From G963701675 sp963701675 (lineage in GTDB: Bacteria; Planctomycetota; Planctomycetia; Gemmatales; Gemmataceae), in the NCBI GenBank assembly GCA_963701675.1, contig OY969623.1:4774001-4838000 (forward strand): 64,000 bases of DNA. Reading direction: 5' to 3'. Made by a program: the position numbers and the translations under genes. The notes beneath the pieces were generated by a model. It made no database searches. It saw only the letters and a list, made by a program, of their open reading frames with translations, and was not told the origin of the DNA. The first letter of the stretch is position 1, and every line of letters begins with the position of its first letter. Below, in pieces: positions 63,629 through 64,000 of this stretch.

Positions 63629-64000
63629 CTATGGCGCGCGGCCGGGAACCAGCAGACCGGCGTCAGGTTTGAGTGCGTTGGGTCCGGATTGCAGTCGGCC
63701 GGCGTTATCGTAATTCACCAAGGCCACGCCGGTACGTTCCAGGCTAATTCCCGAAACTAATTGACCCCGAGCATTGACGTATCGGATGGTAACGCCTTGC
63801 CGTTGGATACCGATTGAGCCCTGCTCGGTACCGTTCTCGTCATAAAAGGAAAGCATCGGGCCGTCCTGCCCCATGCCGATCCGCAGCCGATCTTTGCCGT
63901 TCGTATCGCGAACGCTGTATTTGTCGGCGCTCTGTCCCTTGTCCTTTTCGGTGTCTTGACTACCCATCAAGAATGCAGTGCCGGCCACTAACAACACGAA
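63629..64000 (-). CDS. Secreted beta-repeat protein, 5' end outside the window
   Basis: The last 122 residues or more, ending at 63629. A hydrophobic start (LLVAGTAFLMG) looks like the end of a signal peptide. Short beta-repeats follow: KYSVRDTNGKDRLRIGMGQDG, DENGTEQGSIGIQRQG, YVNARGQLVSGISLERTG, NYDNAGRLQSG, about 20 residues each with a D/N-x-x-G turn. A GTG at 63997 may be the start, or the gene begins beyond the window. Confidence 0.55.
   Translation of the reverse strand, partial: FVLLVAGTAFLMGSQDTEKDKGQSADKYSVRDTNGKDRLRIGMGQDGPMLSFYDENGTEQGSIGIQRQGVTIRYVNARGQLVSGISLERTGVALVNYDNAGRLQSGPNALKPDAGLLVPGRAP

Overview
The window looks like a chromosomal stretch of a member of the Planctomycetota, probably a Gemmata-like lineage. 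The evidence is a set of families that are hallmarks of that phylum: a DUF1501 protein, two tandem DUF1559 prepilin-like proteins, a planctomycete-type small basic protein, six secreted proteins with an N-terminal L-E-x-R motif, BlaI/M56 pairs without beta-lactamase, WD40 and HEAT-like envelope proteins, and many short lipoproteins. There is no rRNA, CRISPR array, prophage or integrase.

Layout. 1-8 kb: end of a sigma-70 factor gene, a DUF1501 gene, a giant FG-GAP/Ig-like surface protein and a broken beta-propeller-like secreted protein. 8-13.6 kb: BlaI-type repressor with an M56/PDZ membrane peptidase, then a MoxR/DUF58 pair. 13.6-18 kb: lone HNH nuclease, two small proteins with histone-fold-like helix patterns (one membrane bound), and a fused GT2/ArnT-like glycosyltransferase that carries an in-frame palindromic element. 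18-24 kb: two small lipoproteins, an ABC-2 exporter, and a second, divergently transcribed BlaI/M56 pair. 24-33 kb: small basic protein, HEAT/propeller protein, M42 peptidase, IrrE-like peptidase, RTX-like repeat protein, intact paralogue of the 7-kb beta-propeller gene, a diverged argininosuccinate synthase, tatA and tRNA-Val(CAC). 33-35.2 kb: accessory patch with a HEPN-like protein and a REP-associated transposase between inverted REP pairs. 35-47 kb: membrane protein, Flp pilin, beta-helix protein, two OprP-like porins, Cys-rich secreted protein, and a SulP transporter with a beta-carbonic anhydrase. 48-58 kb: transglutaminase, sugar dehydrogenase-like propeller, WD40 protein, PIN toxin-antitoxin pair, purE, a broken sigma-54 activator, and an HtrA-like protease. 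58-64 kb: DUF1559 pair with a tiny lipoprotein, two Pro/Thr-rich lipoproteins, a family-5 uracil-DNA glycosylase and two small genes.

Two things cut across the window. First, at least nine genes and probably the tRNA carry small indels, mostly single-base losses in short homopolymers or CG runs. This looks like consensus error from long-read assembly more than mass pseudogenisation, so the broken genes are annotated as one CDS each. Second, there are several kinds of short repeats: REP pairs around their transposase, a 48-bp three-armed palindrome inside a gene, and heptamer tandem arrays at four intergenic sites.

The most biologically interesting items are the argininosuccinate synthase homologue that has lost the ATP-binding signature, the histone-fold-like gene pair, the SulP/carbonic anhydrase pair, the REP/RAYT unit with its neighbouring HEPN-like gene, and the two BlaI/M56 modules with different sensor domains and palindromes at their promoters. 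I did not find a clearly new multi-gene system.
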